The notes below the pieces were generated by a model. It saw only the letters and a list, made by a program, of their open reading frames with translations, was not told where the DNA came from and made no database searches. A program made the position numbers and the translations under genes. 64,000 nucleotides of DNA from Scedosporium boydii. Its lineage: Eukaryota > Ascomycota > Sordariomycetes > Microascales > Microascaceae. The stretch is from NCBI GenBank assembly GCA_002221725.1, contig NJFT01000159.1:1-64000 (forward strand), given 5' to 3'. Positions 42,597-54,171 of the stretch are shown here, one piece after another. Positions within the stretch are counted from its first letter, which is position 1. The number at the start of each line of letters is the position of its first letter.

Positions 42597-45500
42597 ATGA
42601 GCGAGGACCAGCATCTTGCAAAGGCTCAAGCTGAGCTTGACGAGGCCATACTCCAACTCAATAAGAAGGTCGCAGAGCTTGCTTCAGGGAAGAAGAATCT
42701 GTCAACCCTCAATGATCCCCTCCCGGTATTTCCAAAGCTGGACTCTTCGTCGGCTGAGGGGGCGTCAGTATCAGACCTGATCGACAGGCTTGTGAATTTC
42801 AACCTGAACGACCTGGTTGAAGACAAATCGTCGCATTCGTGGAGGAGCAAAATTAGTGGCATGGTCTACAGTCTGCTTCCCCTATCAGCGGTAGCCCTTG
42901 GCTTCGTGGGCAAGACGATAGAAGGTTCCACTCTATCTGCCCCAGTCGCGGGAATCGCGAAAGGCGCCTGCTGCGTCGTGAACCTAGTTCTCAAAGAGCG
43001 GGACCGCCGAACCCAATTCCTCAACGAAGTAGAACGTATCTCGTACCAGGCCCGGCGCGTGCACGAGATTCAGCGCCAACCCGACACGGTGCTCTTGCCG
43101 CTCCTGCGCGAAAAGGCGATGCATGTGCTGACGGCCATAGCACTCTTCCTCGTCGGCACCATTGATTTCCTTGGCAGGAACATCTTGAAGCAGGTCACAA
43201 AATCTGTCTTCCGCGGCACCGACGTTTGGAGCGAGAGCGTGACGTGCCTGAAGCGCGCTTACGAAGAGTACGACCAGGCGCTGCTGCTTCAGGTCGCTAG
43301 CACTGTCCTCACCCACCACGCGCATGCGCAACAACAGGCCGACCTTGCTGCTGCCGAGGACGCCGCGTTCAGACAGTGGCTGCAGCCGTCCTTCGCCGAG
43401 AATGAAGCGAGGATGACGGCCAATCTGGCCCAGAGGGCCGAGGGAACGCTGCACTGGGTCTTAGACCTGCCCGAGCTCCGGACGTGGAGGATGGGGGATA
43501 CGTCGTCCGAGGCCAAGACGCTATGGTTCACTGGTCTTCCCGGGGTCGGGAAATCCTGCATTGCTGCATACCTCTGCGAACTGCTACCCCAACAGTACCC
43601 CGACGACATCCACCTCAGTTTCTTCTGCAAGCGGGGTACGCCGGAGCTGACGACAGCCTTTGCCCTGCTCCGAACTCTCTGCTACCAGCTGACGCGCGAA
43701 AACGTCTTTTGCCGGAAATTTCTACAGAAAATGCCCAGCCTGCCGAGCACGACCGGCAAGGATGGCATCCTGTTCTTCGTTGACACGCTGCTGAGGCAGC
43801 CACTAGCTGCGGGGCTCGGGGATTCGACCATCTTCATTGTTCTTGACGGCCTCGATGAATTGGAGAACACGGCCGCTTCTAAGGGGCCTTCATATGACGG
43901 GAAGACAGATGTTGAGGTTCTACTCGGTCAACTGATAACCCTTCCTCGGGTGAAAATCCTTGCGACGAGCCGAAGCCTTGCCGAGCTTCACGGCATCCTC
44001 TCTGACTCTGGTGATGTGCGCCAGATAGGTCCGGCAGACAACGCCATGGACATTGAAAACTACGTCGCCCATCGCGTCGAGAAATCCGAGAAACTCCGAA
44101 CCGGGTTCTCGGATCTCAAGATTGACCCCGTCGAGTTCTTCTCCGGAAAAGCCAATGGGATCTTCCTGTGGGTCGCCATCGTTCTCGATGTGCTTGAGCG
44201 TGCACCATCGTCCAACTCCTTCAAGCAAGGGCTCGATGAAATCCACCCGACGATGAACAGCATCTACGATGACATTTTCGCGGGAGCGGAGCAACGACAG
44301 ACGCTTAGCCTCATGATGGAAATTCTGAACTGGACTCTCATTCTACCCTCACCGTTTACGGTCCGACAAATGGCTGTCGCGGTCGAGATTTCTCTAGGCG
44401 ACAGGGTTTTGAAGATGGAGGAGTTCTTGCGTACCGAGTGCGGCGAACTGCTCAATCTCATTCCACGGCTCGGCACTGACGCTGTATCGGACGAGGCTTT
44501 GGAGATTCACATCGGGCATGAGACGTTCCAGACGTGGCTAGCGGAGAGGCTTGGCGAGGATAAGAGACGGATGGCGCATGCCCGGGCGGCGGCGACGTGC
44601 CTGAAGTGTCTTCTTGATAAGAAACCGGATCCGAACCTTAAACCTTATGCCCTGGAGAAGTGGAAGTGGCATCTGCGACACAGCTTGGGGGCGGGTGAGC
44701 CGCAATTTGCGGATCCCATGGCTGGCCTAGAGACTGGAAAGCCTGTGCCGGCTCCCGAGGCGATCGATTTGTTCCACCATATGTATTTGTTTCTCGCGCG
44801 ACCGGAGGCGGAAGTATGGATAGAGGCGAGGATGAGAAAGGTTCATTATGATCATGTGCTATTCTGGGATATTCATATGACGCAGCTCGAAGTCATAGCC
44901 TGGTGCGCGACCAACTCAACGTCCCTATCTAACGACGCCATTGATGAGCTCCAGGCCGATGATGGAATCAAAGAGAACCTAAAAGCTTTTCGAGATTCGC
45001 TCGGAGATCCTCGCACTATAGCACGGATGCTCTGGCCGCGTGTGTGCCACGCCTGGCTGTGGAACACGTCATTGGATTGGTGGGCGGTCTTTTACATGGC
45101 AGAAGTACTCACGAAGTTGTTCCACTACGCCTATGGGGAGGGCATATTGGAGGAGACACCAGAGGGGAGAAGTATACTGGATGAGGAGACTAAAATCGCC
45201 CAGGCAAATAAGGGCTCAGTAGTGAAGCAAGGCGGCCAGCTCCTAGGGTCTCTCACGATGCACCTGGCCAACACCATAGCTCGGGCGAACTCCCGAAAGT
45301 ACACAAGCGGGCCCATCACTGAAGAGTGTCTCGAGGCCGTGAAGAAAGCAGGCCGATACAACGAACTTAGCGGCGTGTGTGCCGCGAACCTGGCCATAGC
45401 CTACTTTCAGCAACAGCGGAAAGGGGACGACAAGGATGCCTTGGAGAAGTCCCTCGAGTTCGGCCAGGAAGCCATCGACGACGATCCGGACGAAGCTCCT

Positions 45501-47036
45501 CGGAATTACTATCACATTGCTCAAGTGTACGAAGAGATGAGCCACAGGGCGTATTTTGATGACGAGAAGGAGCGATTAGAAGAGCAGAGGCTTGAGAGCC
45601 TCCGCGATGCCGTCGCTCGAGACCGGGACCGCACGACCGATGCGCGCAGCGAGCTGTACCGCGCCGAGGTATACGCACTCCTCCGCGACCCTCCAGACGT
45701 CGACGGCGCCATTGCGAAGCTGGAGTTCGCCATCGTTGACAACCCCGAGGAAGCATGTAGCCGCTGGTTCCACCAACTCTTCGACCTGCACAAGAAACGC
45801 GGCGATCTCGAGGCGGCGCGCGAGACCTACCGACGTCAAATCGCCTTCGATCCCCCCTCATGGCACACGCGTTGGAAGAACATCGCCGACACGTGGATCG
45901 ACGACAAGCAGTACAGCAAAACGCGCACGTTCGACTACCGCAACTGGTGCGACGCGCTGCTCGAAGCCATCGAGCAAGACCCCAGCTACGCGCATAGCTA
46001 CTGGTCGGACTGGGCGTCCAAGGCCGAGAGCTTGGTGGGGTACGACCACTTCGGGTTCGCGGCGGAGATCCTCGCGTACGGAGTCGAGAAGAGCGCCGAA
46101 CGGACGGATCCGCAGGGGCGTCGGGCCTGCGCCAAGTTTCTCCTGGAGCTGGGCGAGGTACAGGGTCAAATGTTCCAGTGGGAAGAGTCCATCGCGCGGC
46201 TTGAAGAGGCGTGGGTGCGTGAGGTCTCAATGGACGTTTGGGAGCGGCGCAGCACGTTGCAGTATCTCGCGTGGGCGTATATGGGAGCGCAGCGCTGGGA
46301 GGATGTTACTGCTGCCGGGGAGAAGCGTCTCGCGCTGGCGCCGCATGAGATCTGGGGGGACAAGACGAGGTATAGGGGACAGTGGTGGAAAGGAGAGGCA
46401 GCGCTGCTGGGCGGAAAACCGGCCGCGGCGGTTAAGGAGCTGAAGAATGCCATTGCTATGCTCGAAGAGTCGCTGGCCGCCGCCGACCAAAAGGACTCGA
46501 CGTCGTCTTCGGTAGCAGCGCCTCCCATTAAGCCAATCCTTAACGAGGACATAGGTCTCCTCTTCATCGATCTCGGGCATGCATACGAACGCATGGGGCG
46601 CGAGAAGCAGGCCGTGGCCATGTTCAAACGGGCGATTCCCCACGTCGAGTATGAGATGGAGCAGAGGGTGCAGTTCCGCACGCTCCACGATTCCATGTGG
46701 CGGCGTGAGGGGCGGTGGCGCATGCTGCTGGGATGGCTGCTTGAGCGAATTCACGGGCGGGGTGAAGATGCACGCGTGCTAGAGCTGTACGAATTTGCCG
46801 TCACCATCTTCGAGGCAACGTGTTACGTTGAGGATGACTTCATCGAAATCGCGGACCTGCGCGACGCGCGGGAGGCGGTCGAGCGCGTGCGAGCCGGGGT
46901 GGCGTGCGAGGCGCCCTCGGAGGAGGAGTTTCAGAAGAGGAGGCTCATATGGAAGATAGCATTTAAGAGATCCGATTGGGCGAATGGCCATTTCAAAGAG
47001 GAGGTGCAGAAGACGCGGCGGAGGGGATCCGGCTAG
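42597..47036 (+). CDS. large intact NACHT-TPR NLR protein
   Basis: Single exon of 1479 aa without defects. The N-terminus starts with a short coiled coil (LAKAQAELDEAILQLNKKVAEL), then an effector-like helical region with hydrophobic segments (VYSLLPLSAVALGFVGKTIE, MHVLTAIALFLVGTIDFLG) up to about residue 250. The NACHT NTPase follows: Walker A GLPGVGKS at 313-320 and Walker B IFIVLDGLDELE at about 412-423, then LPRVKILATSR. A winged-helix region reaches about residue 700. The C-terminal 600 residues are alpha-helical, TPR-like repeats (YYHIAQVYEEMSHRAYFDDE, RWFHQLFDLHKKRGDLEAAR, LGHAYERMGREKQAVAMFKR). Such proteins are fungal immune or allorecognition receptors. Its codon use is GC-rich, unlike the decayed NLRs nearby. 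Confidence 0.92.
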   Translation: MSEDQHLAKAQAELDEAILQLNKKVAELASGKKNLSTLNDPLPVFPKLDSSSAEGASVSDLIDRLVNFNLNDLVEDKSSHSWRSKISGMVYSLLPLSAVALGFVGKTIEGSTLSAPVAGIAKGACCVVNLVLKERDRRTQFLNEVERISYQARRVHEIQRQPDTVLLPLLREKAMHVLTAIALFLVGTIDFLGRNILKQVTKSVFRGTDVWSESVTCLKRAYEEYDQALLLQVASTVLTHHAHAQQQADLAAAEDAAFRQWLQPSFAENEARMTANLAQRAEGTLHWVLDLPELRTWRMGDTSSEAKTLWFTGLPGVGKSCIAAYLCELLPQQYPDDIHLSFFCKRGTPELTTAFALLRTLCYQLTRENVFCRKFLQKMPSLPSTTGKDGILFFVDTLLRQPLAAGLGDSTIFIVLDGLDELENTAASKGPSYDGKTDVEVLLGQLITLPRVKILATSRSLAELHGILSDSGDVRQIGPADNAMDIENYVAHRVEKSEKLRTGFSDLKIDPVEFFSGKANGIFLWVAIVLDVLERAPSSNSFKQGLDEIHPTMNSIYDDIFAGAEQRQTLSLMMEILNWTLILPSPFTVRQMAVAVEISLGDRVLKMEEFLRTECGELLNLIPRLGTDAVSDEALEIHIGHETFQTWLAERLGEDKRRMAHARAAATCLKCLLDKKPDPNLKPYALEKWKWHLRHSLGAGEPQFADPMAGLETGKPVPAPEAIDLFHHMYLFLARPEAEVWIEARMRKVHYDHVLFWDIHMTQLEVIAWCATNSTSLSNDAIDELQADDGIKENLKAFRDSLGDPRTIARMLWPRVCHAWLWNTSLDWWAVFYMAEVLTKLFHYAYGEGILEETPEGRSILDEETKIAQANKGSVVKQGGQLLGSLTMHLANTIARANSRKYTSGPITEECLEAVKKAGRYNELSGVCAANLAIAYFQQQRKGDDKDALEKSLEFGQEAIDDDPDEAPRNYYHIAQVYEEMSHRAYFDDEKERLEEQRLESLRDAVARDRDRTTDARSELYRAEVYALLRDPPDVDGAIAKLEFAIVDNPEEACSRWFHQLFDLHKKRGDLEAARETYRRQIAFDPPSWHTRWKNIADTWIDDKQYSKTRTFDYRNWCDALLEAIEQDPSYAHSYWSDWASKAESLVGYDHFGFAAEILAYGVEKSAERTDPQGRRACAKFLLELGEVQGQMFQWEESIARLEEAWVREVSMDVWERRSTLQYLAWAYMGAQRWEDVTAAGEKRLALAPHEIWGDKTRYRGQWWKGEAALLGGKPAAAVKELKNAIAMLEESLAAADQKDSTSSSVAAPPIKPILNEDIGLLFIDLGHAYERMGREKQAVAMFKRAIPHVEYEMEQRVQFRTLHDSMWRREGRWRMLLGWLLERIHGRGEDARVLELYEFAVTIFEATCYVEDDFIEIADLRDAREAVERVRAGVACEAPSEEEFQKRRLIWKIAFKRSDWANGHFKEEVQKTRRRGSG

Positions 47037-47416
47037 GCTCGAGGGCATAACTGTGGCTATCATGAATAGATATCAGGGAGGACGGTTGAGGTTATTACAA
47101 CTGGGGCATGGCAGCTTCCTGAGGATTATCGAGTATGATTGCGGCAGCGGACCGGGTAGGATCGGGGAAGCATAGTTTTGTCTTCTATCAAATACACAGG
47201 CCGGTCTTGTTAATTCGTGAGAGTCGATTGAGTGGTCAATCCTGAGGCCCTATAATATCTATTCCCAAAGTTATCGCGTTTACTTTCCTCACGCTACTCG
47301 GCCTAGCTTAACGCTCATATTCGAGTGTGGACCTCTCGCCTGCGTTTCGTTGGCATCTGGCACTTGATTTATGTCTATAAATATTTATCTCAACTCCCCC
47401 AAAAGCCCTGACTATC
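47037..47416. other. intergenic (convergent genes)
   Basis: About 380 bases between two convergent genes, probably both 3' UTRs. No feature recognised. Confidence 0.4.
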
Positions 47417-49356
47417 TTACTCCTTCGGAGGAATCACAGGAAGTGTAACATAATTGATAAATTGTGGTCCGAAGTGGATGTGATTCGTACCCTGAAACTT
47501 CTCAGTAGACCTAGAAAGAGGAGTGTCAGCTCACCTTGTAGTCACCTTCGTGGAGAACGCATTGGAACTTACCTATCGTTCGGGTCGTCGTGGAGGAAGA
47601 TGCCCGAGCCCTGAGTATCCCCAGACGCCACCTCGAAGATAAGCTTGCCGCCCTTCTCGACAATAACATTCGTCGGCCACACTTCAATATCAACGGCGTA
47701 AACCTCACCCTGGATGACGGGCAGGACATCCTTGCTGGTATAATCCCTATGGGGCAGCCATTCACGGTGTTTGGGATGTCCCTTGTTGACCTTTCGCATA
47801 CTTACCCTTAGCCAGCCCTTCGTCAAGGGAACTGGGTCCCCGGCAGTGCCGGTATAGAACACTTCGTTTCCATCGGGTCCGATATGGCGGAGCGTTACGA
47901 AAAGGTCGATATCACTGGGCGTAGGTCCGGAGGGATCGGGGCTAACGGAGACGTTGAGATGTGCAACAATGTGCCCGGTGATCTCTGTCTCTGTCCCAAA
48001 AGGTTCGGTGGTAAACTGGATGAGTTCGGGCTTCTCCATGGTACCCAGCGCATGGTACGACAACTTCTTCTTCTCCTGTACAATCGCTTCATCCGACGTC
48101 AAGCCCTGGGATGCTGTGAGGAAGAACTTGGTATACCGGGTGCGTGCAATCGGCCACTCGTTTTCCCGTCGACGAGAATATGTCTTTTCGGCCTCCGCGT
48201 CATTGAAACCCACGTTTCCTTTACGGAGAACCAGGTCTACCGGCGGGACTTTTCCAGGGACAGACCACCCGACTCTATCTTCGTCTTTGAGGAAGGCATC
48301 CAAGAAGCTGCGCTGCACTTCGACTTCCTCATCATAATAGAATGGAAGATCATGGCGGCCGGTGATCATGCGAAGATACTTGAACTTCGAGCCGGCATGG
48401 GTATAGCCCTCGACATTGCCACGCAAATGAAGGAGAATGCCTCCCCAGTTGCCGACGGAGAGGAGCGGAACCTCGATATCCCCCATATCATACTCCTTAG
48501 ATGCGTAATAAGGCTGGTCACGGAAGCGATTCGCAGCATTATCCGTCGTCTGGTCATTCCTATTGGCGGCGAGTTCCTCCTCGGGAAGATCGCCCTCAAT
48601 CGTGTCGGGGCCCCAATTCCTCGCATTTCTCCCCGGACGTCCGTACTGGTTCGTAATCACCTGCCGGTTCCACCAGAACTTAATGAAGCCATTGGACAAG
48701 ATGCCTCCGTGGCGGCATCTGTCCCTGTAATAGTCCGACATACCCTCCCACGGAATGATTGCAGCCAGACCCTTGGGCTTGCGGGCTGCCACGCGCCACT
48801 GGCTGCCTGCGTAATAGCTGATGCCGAGAAGCCCGACCTTGCCCGAGGACCATGGCTGCTCAGCTGCCCACTCGACGACGTCGAAAAAGGCTTCGCTTGT
48901 CCCGCGCGACATGGTGTCCAGCACGCCGGGGGATTGGCCGAGGCCTCTCTCGTCGGCGCGGACTACGGCGTAACCATGGGAGGTCCAGAAACCTGGGTCT
49001 GGGGTTTCCCAGGCAGAGTGGTCGGATTTGTGGCGGGGGTTGACTTCGGAGTAGGACTTTGGGTGGAAGCTATTCGACTCGATGTTAATTGATTTATTTT
49101 CCCTTCTTGCACCTTCTGCTTTTCTTCTTCTTTCTTTTCTACTATTCTATAATATCACTTACTCCTTGTAGCGAATATCCTTTCCATACGGTCCATAGGT
49201 CACCAAGACAGGGACGGGTTCAGAACCTTTGGGTCGGTACACATTGCACCGAATGAGCCCATCAGCTGCCTTCAGAGGCACAGTAACATTTTGCTCGAAA
49301 ATATACGGGAACGAGGTCTCGTCGACCGTGCGAATGTCCTTAATTTCATTCGGCAT
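47417..49356 (-). CDS. CocE/X-Pro dipeptidyl-peptidase (S15)-type alpha/beta hydrolase
   Basis: Exons 49356-49163, 49069-47573 and 47510-47417 give 594 aa. The protein starts MPNEIKDIRTVDETSFPYIF and has VLVTYGPYGKD, GYAVVRADERGLGQSPG, then the nucleophile elbow GLLGISYYAGS (Ser at about residue 149), a cap region rich in Trp/Arg, GRHDLPFYY, and a C-terminal jelly-roll (ELIQFTTEPFGTETEITGHI, SDIDLFVTLRHIGPDGNEVF). This is the CocE/NonD family, cutting esters, amides or activated acyl groups. No signal peptide, hence intracellular. It is divergent from the FMO-decarboxylase fusion, so the two may be co-expressed. A 402-codon antisense frame here is a shadow. Confidence 0.9.
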
Positions 49357-49959
49357 GGCTGCGTTGGTGTCTGTGTCCTTTTATGGAAAAATGAAGACGG
49401 AAGCAAAATGCAGGAGAGCTGCAGCAATCGACCGACCGGTCAACCTCACTACGAAAAGAGGGAGGTCCCTTGTCCAAATATCGTCCTTCTCTTCGGCATG
49501 GGAGAGGGAGATTAGAGAAAGGGGAGTCTCGGGGACCAGAAAATGCAAGTGCGAAATCCAAAGTTCGGGTCTACCCCCACCGGCCCGGTGCTCCCGGACA
49601 GTCGCACAACATCAAATGGATGGACCGACATTCAATGTGGAGCCGAGAACGGAAGCAAGCCAGCACAGACTTGCATGGGCCAATTCCGTTAGTGCTCGGC
49701 GAAGTATTATGCAAAGGTATCGGGTCCTTTTGGAGACCACCTGTGAGGAGACATGGGTGGGTGGTAGTGTGTGGGTGCGGCACAGGTGCAGGTCGCTGTT
49801 CTATTTGAAATGATTCGAGGTTGCGTAATATTATAATGAGTAGTATGAGTCTCTGTCTGTCCGAGTTCACTAGTAGTCTCTGCTTCACGAGACTTCAAGA
49901 CGACTCAGAACATTGTGAATGTTAATATTGGAAATAGAATCGATCGTATTCGCTAAATC
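49357..49959. promoter_or_regulatory. divergent promoter region, S15 hydrolase / FMO-decarboxylase
   Basis: About 600 bases between two start codons pointing away from each other. Frames inside (49229-49813 plus and others) overlap the hydrolase exon or lack any pattern. No operator identified; regulatory role inferred from layout. Confidence 0.4.
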
Positions 49960-52591
49960 ATGGCATCTACACCGGCGGAAGGCCTCAATGTGCTTATTGT
50001 TGGAGCAGGTAATTAAATACCTCATACTCTTATCAGGAGAGCTCATATTGACGATAGTAGGTATCGGCGGGCTCACAGCAGCGGTTGGACTGCGCCAGCA
50101 AGGACACAGCGTGACGGTATTATATAGATCCTGCCTTTTCTTGTTGTCCCATCCGTCGTGGACGGGCGAGAGGCGAGTGGATTTGCTAAGATCTTGAGAT
50201 TAGCTCTTCGAGAGATCCGAACTCGCCCAGGAAACGGGGGCAGCTCTGCATCTGGCCCCAAACTGCCATGGGTTGCTCCGTCGATTCGGAATATTCCCCG
50301 AGACTTTCGGCGCAAACCCAGTCCAAGGAGTAAGGAATGGACCTTCCTTTCCTCGCCTCAATTATTTTGGGACCTGACTGAAATGCTTATTTGCATTAAT
50401 TCTGGCGTAGTTCACCGAATATACCCAGGATGGATCCGTTCGCCTAGATATTGACCTCAGGGAGTCTCTAAAGATTTGGGAATTTGTGAGTTTCCTTTGC
50501 CTGCCTTTCACTTGATGCGAGAACTAACTCTAGGTGTGGATTTCAGCCCTGGGTCCTAAGCTACCGTGTTGGACTCCACAATGAGCTAAAGAGGGTTGCG
50601 ACAAGCAAGGAAGGCAAGGGGATTCCTGCTGTTCTCAAGACCTCGAGCCAAGTCGTCGATGTCGATGTTGAGTCCGCAACCATCACCCTGCGAGATGGCA
50701 CACAAGTCTCGGGCGATATTGTCCTGGGAGCAGATGGTGTTAGTGTAAGTGCCTATATTGGCTAAACTCCTCTCGGCCTCTCTTGTCTTGACACAATTTG
50801 TAGTCCGTAACGAGGAAGGCAATCGTCGGCGAATCTCACAAGCCCTTCGACTCGGGCAAGTCCGCCTTCCGATTCCTCATCCCTCACGAAAAGATTCGGG
50901 CAAATACCGAGACCAAAAAATTCGCTGAGCGGGAGGGTTACATGACGATTTGGTACGGCGACGACAGACGTCTGGTCATGTATCCTTGCAACGACAATAC
51001 GACCATGAACTTAGTCGGTATTCATCCGACGGAGTTGTCTGCCTCCGAGGGTGAAGGTATCTTGAGCTCATACCCTGTCGGCATCGGAAGATACTTTCAC
51101 TAACAGAGACTAGGTTGGAGTCGAGTCGGCAACAAGGAGACGCTTCTCGAGACCTATAAGGACTTTGGACCCACCGTAGCTTCCTTGCTTCAATTGACGG
51201 ACCCTGCCGAGCTCAAGGTCTGGACATTGCTGGATATGGACCGTATCACTCGGTGGACAAAGGGACAGCTTGCGCTACTTGGTGACGCAGCTCATCCTTT
51301 TCTCCCTCATCAGGGACAAGGTGGTAAGCTAGTTGACTTTGTCTTGAGGACCTTGCTAGTACTGACGATATCATAGGCGGCGTTGCCATCGAGGATGCAA
51401 CGTCCATTGTTGCCCTCTTCCCCCTTGGCACTACGCGCGAAGAAGTCCCGGAGCGTCTCTCACTCTACGAAAAGATTAGAGACGAGAGGGCACACAAGAT
51501 CCAAGAGTTCACTCGGGTAGCGGGCGCGGATCTCAACGATGCCACCCGAAAGTCTTTTAACAGTTAGGAAACTCTGGTCCCCACTAAACCAGAACCTCTC
51601 CGTTCGCTAACTTTTCAAAGTCATGGAATACTCCAAATACAACTACGGCTTTAGCGAGTGGCACAACTCCACCCGCGCCCTCAAGGAATATCTCTGGGCT
51701 CGCAACGGCCCAACGTACTGGCGTCAGCCCATTTCCTTCGGGCCCATGACGAGCCCGCGACAAGACCACTACGGGCGCCTCATCCCTTCGGACAAGTCTA
51801 GATACGTAACCCATTCTCTCCGCTTCAAGACTTCGGCGACGTACCTGCAGACGCTCTTCCCTACCAAGTCGTTCGGCTTCGTTTCCCCGGGAACCGTAGT
51901 CGAGGCGAGTTTCCAGTGCACCCAGCTCGACAAGATGGGCTGGCTTGGTGGTGGCGGCTATCACTATGCTGGCCTCTGGATCCACGGGGTCCAGTATGAG
52001 AAGAAAGACGGCACTAAGGTCGTCGGCTCATTCCTCCCTGTTCTTTTTGAGTCGCTCACTGACCCCATCACTACCGGGCGAGAAGAGTTGGGTATGCCTA
52101 AGCTGTACTGTGATATTAACGTCACGGGGACAGAGAGCTCAAGCCGTGTTACTTGCGGATGGAGAGGTGCCAGTTTCTTAACTATGAAGCTCGACGACCT
52201 CGCAGATGTGCCTCTGGAAAACGGAATCCACAGCGCGAACGGCATGACTAGTGATAAACCTACTGCTGCCCCCGGTCAGCCCCCTAAACCTGTAGAGCAA
52301 GGTCTCTTCGTCTACAGGTACATCCCGGCCGTTGGCAAGCGAGGCGTGGCAGACGCTGAGTACCCTGTTTTCCTTGACTATAAGAAGGCAACGGCGACTC
52401 GAGTCGCGGACAAGACAGTTTGGTCGAGAAAAGGAAGTATTGAGGCTGATGGGCGCGACTGGGAGTCGCTGCCTACGCTGCACCACATTGCCGCTGGTCT
52501 TGCTGAAGTCCCTGTTTATGAGGTTATTGAAGCAAAGATTGAGGAGGGTCACGGAGTTGAGGACCTCTCTCAGGCGGAGCGTATGGAGTGA
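49960..52591 (+). CDS. FAD-dependent aromatic monooxygenase fused to an acetoacetate decarboxylase-like domain
   Basis: Nine exons (49960-50008, 50061-50116, 50204-50329, 50411-50485, 50547-50744, 50804-51056, 51114-51323, 51377-51562, 51621-52591) give 707 aa in one frame. Residues 1-400 are a salicylate-hydroxylase-type flavoprotein: NVLIVGAGIGGLTAA (GxGxxG 15-20), LHLAPNCHGLLRRFG, the GADGVS motif, and LLGDAAHPFLPHQGQGGGVA near residue 309. The last intron (GTTAGG donor, branch GCTAAC) joins KSFN to MEYSKYNYGFSEWHNSTRAL, completing the flavoprotein end. Residues about 420-690 are an acetoacetate decarboxylase fold (TYLQTLFPTKSFGFVSPGTV, GGGGYHYAGLWIHGV, GREELGMPKLYCDINV); the Lys in GMPK is at the expected Schiff-base position, though the usual second Lys is Leu. 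It should hydroxylate an aromatic acid and possibly decarboxylate a keto product. Confidence 0.88.
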
Positions 52592-52794
52592 TTTGATGGG
52601 GTAGAACGTAGAGTAGTAGTAGGTTGAGAAGATTGCTTGCAATGAAAATGCTTTCCATAATGTACAGCTCTTCTGAATCTCTTGCTCTTGTGATGGGTTT
52701 ATTCAATACTTCGCTACACTGGGAAAGAAAGCTAAGGCAGTCATGCTACAGCCAAATTATACATCCCGACTCAGTATCTAATCGTCTAATCATA

Positions 52795-54171
52795 TCATCC
52801 TTGAGCTGGCAGCAACCGACCAACACATTCTCCAAAACCGACTCCAGATGAAGACTCTCCCGCCACCGCCGTCATCCTTACAGTATCGCCATCCTGTAGA
52901 TACGTCCTAGAAGACCCATCTTCGAGGATAATAGGCGACTTTCCTCCCTCTGTAGCCTCCAGCAAACACCCATGCAATCCCTTTCCCGAGCCGCTAACGG
53001 TCCCAGTCGCCATGATATCTCCTGACCTCAGGGGTGCTCCGGCGCTGGCAGCATGGGCTGCCATGTGCCTTGGGGTCCAGTACATCGTCTGAACATTTGA
53101 CTTCCCGGTAACGGTGACCGAGTTTTCTGACAGAACCTCGACTTGCATGGCAATGGAGTATGTGGCGTTTTCGGGGTCATCTAAGTAGTTCACCAGGGCC
53201 TGCACCCTGGGAGATGCTGCAGCTTTAAAAGGTCCGAGGGCGTCGAGGGTGACGATCCACGGGGAAATCGAAGTGCCGAAGTTCTTGCCGTTCAGGGGAC
53301 CTAGAGGCACCATTTCCAGGCCTTGAATATCCCGTGCTATTCCCGAGGTTAATTAGTGCAAACGAAGGCGACACTTCCTCCTTGGCCGTTAATCTTACCA
53401 CTCCAGTCGTTGAGAACCACAAACCCAAAGATGTGTTTGTCTGCATCCGCTGCCAACAACCTCTGGTTCCTGGGCAGCGGTCGACCGATAATCGCAGCCA
53501 GTTCCATCTCATAGTCGACAGCAAGCGACGGCCGAAGGACGATGGCCCCCTCTGAGGTCGTATCACGATACTGCCCAATAGGTCTCTCGATGTCCGTACC
53601 GGAAACAAAAATGGAACCGGCACGCCCCTGATAGCCGATCGGGAAATTGAAAAACGCGGGCGGGGGACGCTCGTCGTTGATGATAATGCGACCTGCATTC
53701 TTGACGTGCTCAAGAGAGCAAGAAAAATCTGCGCCAGTGGGTTACTTGCTGTTCACTTAAAGCCAAAATTGAAAGGATCGATCATTCTATCCTTCAATCC
53801 GTTGTACACATACCTATGAAGTCGCCGACATTGATGGGCAGGTGCATAGTAATCTGTCGGACATCCTCGCGGCATCCTGCAGGAAAGGTGTCGATCCCCC
53901 CTTTGCTGAATGCGTCTCTGATTATGTCGCGTACAGCGCTCTGTACCGATTTCGGAAGTGAAGCGAATTCATTTAGGGTTTCCTTGGCGAAGATTCCTTT
54001 CGGTAAGTCATGGACGGCGGAGAATGTGCCCGCTTCTGCGAGGTCGTTGAGGAAGATGACGGTGTTTTGGAGTCTTGTGGCACCTTGCGGGGCCTCATGC
54101 GTCGGAGAGGAGGCGATACCAAAGGGAATGTTGTTGTGGGAGAAGTGGTGCGCGTACTCTGGAGATGTCAT
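52795..54171 (-). CDS. fumarylacetoacetase family hydrolase
   Basis: Exons 54171-53814, 53728-53399 and 53336-52795 give 409 aa, the usual length. The N-terminal SH3-like domain starts YAHHFSHNNIPFGIASS. The catalytic domain has RPSLAVDYEMELAAIIGRPL, FGFVVLNDWSARDIQGLEMV, GPLNGKNFGTSISPWIV, TMYWTPRHMAAHAASAGAPL and GDIMATGTVSG. The metal-binding Asp/Glu (DYEMEL, NDWSARD) and the PLGP-x-KNF-x-TSISPW block are intact. Relatives hydrolyse fumarylacetoacetate at the end of tyrosine/homogentisate breakdown or fumarylpyruvate in the gentisate route. Lying tail-to-tail with the monooxygenase and among other ring-cleavage genes, it probably cuts the C-C bond of a ring-opened intermediate. No targeting signal, so cytosolic. 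Confidence 0.93.

Noticed and set aside
45367..46443. Two long frames (287 codons minus, 283 codons plus) within the NACHT-TPR gene
   Set aside because: Arg/Pro/Ser-rich low-complexity products in GC-rich coding DNA; shadows of the 1479-codon gene.
47884..49092. 402-codon open frame on the plus strand
   Set aside because: It lies exactly antisense to the long exon of the S15 hydrolase, whose protein has family motifs and good splice sites; the antisense product shows none.
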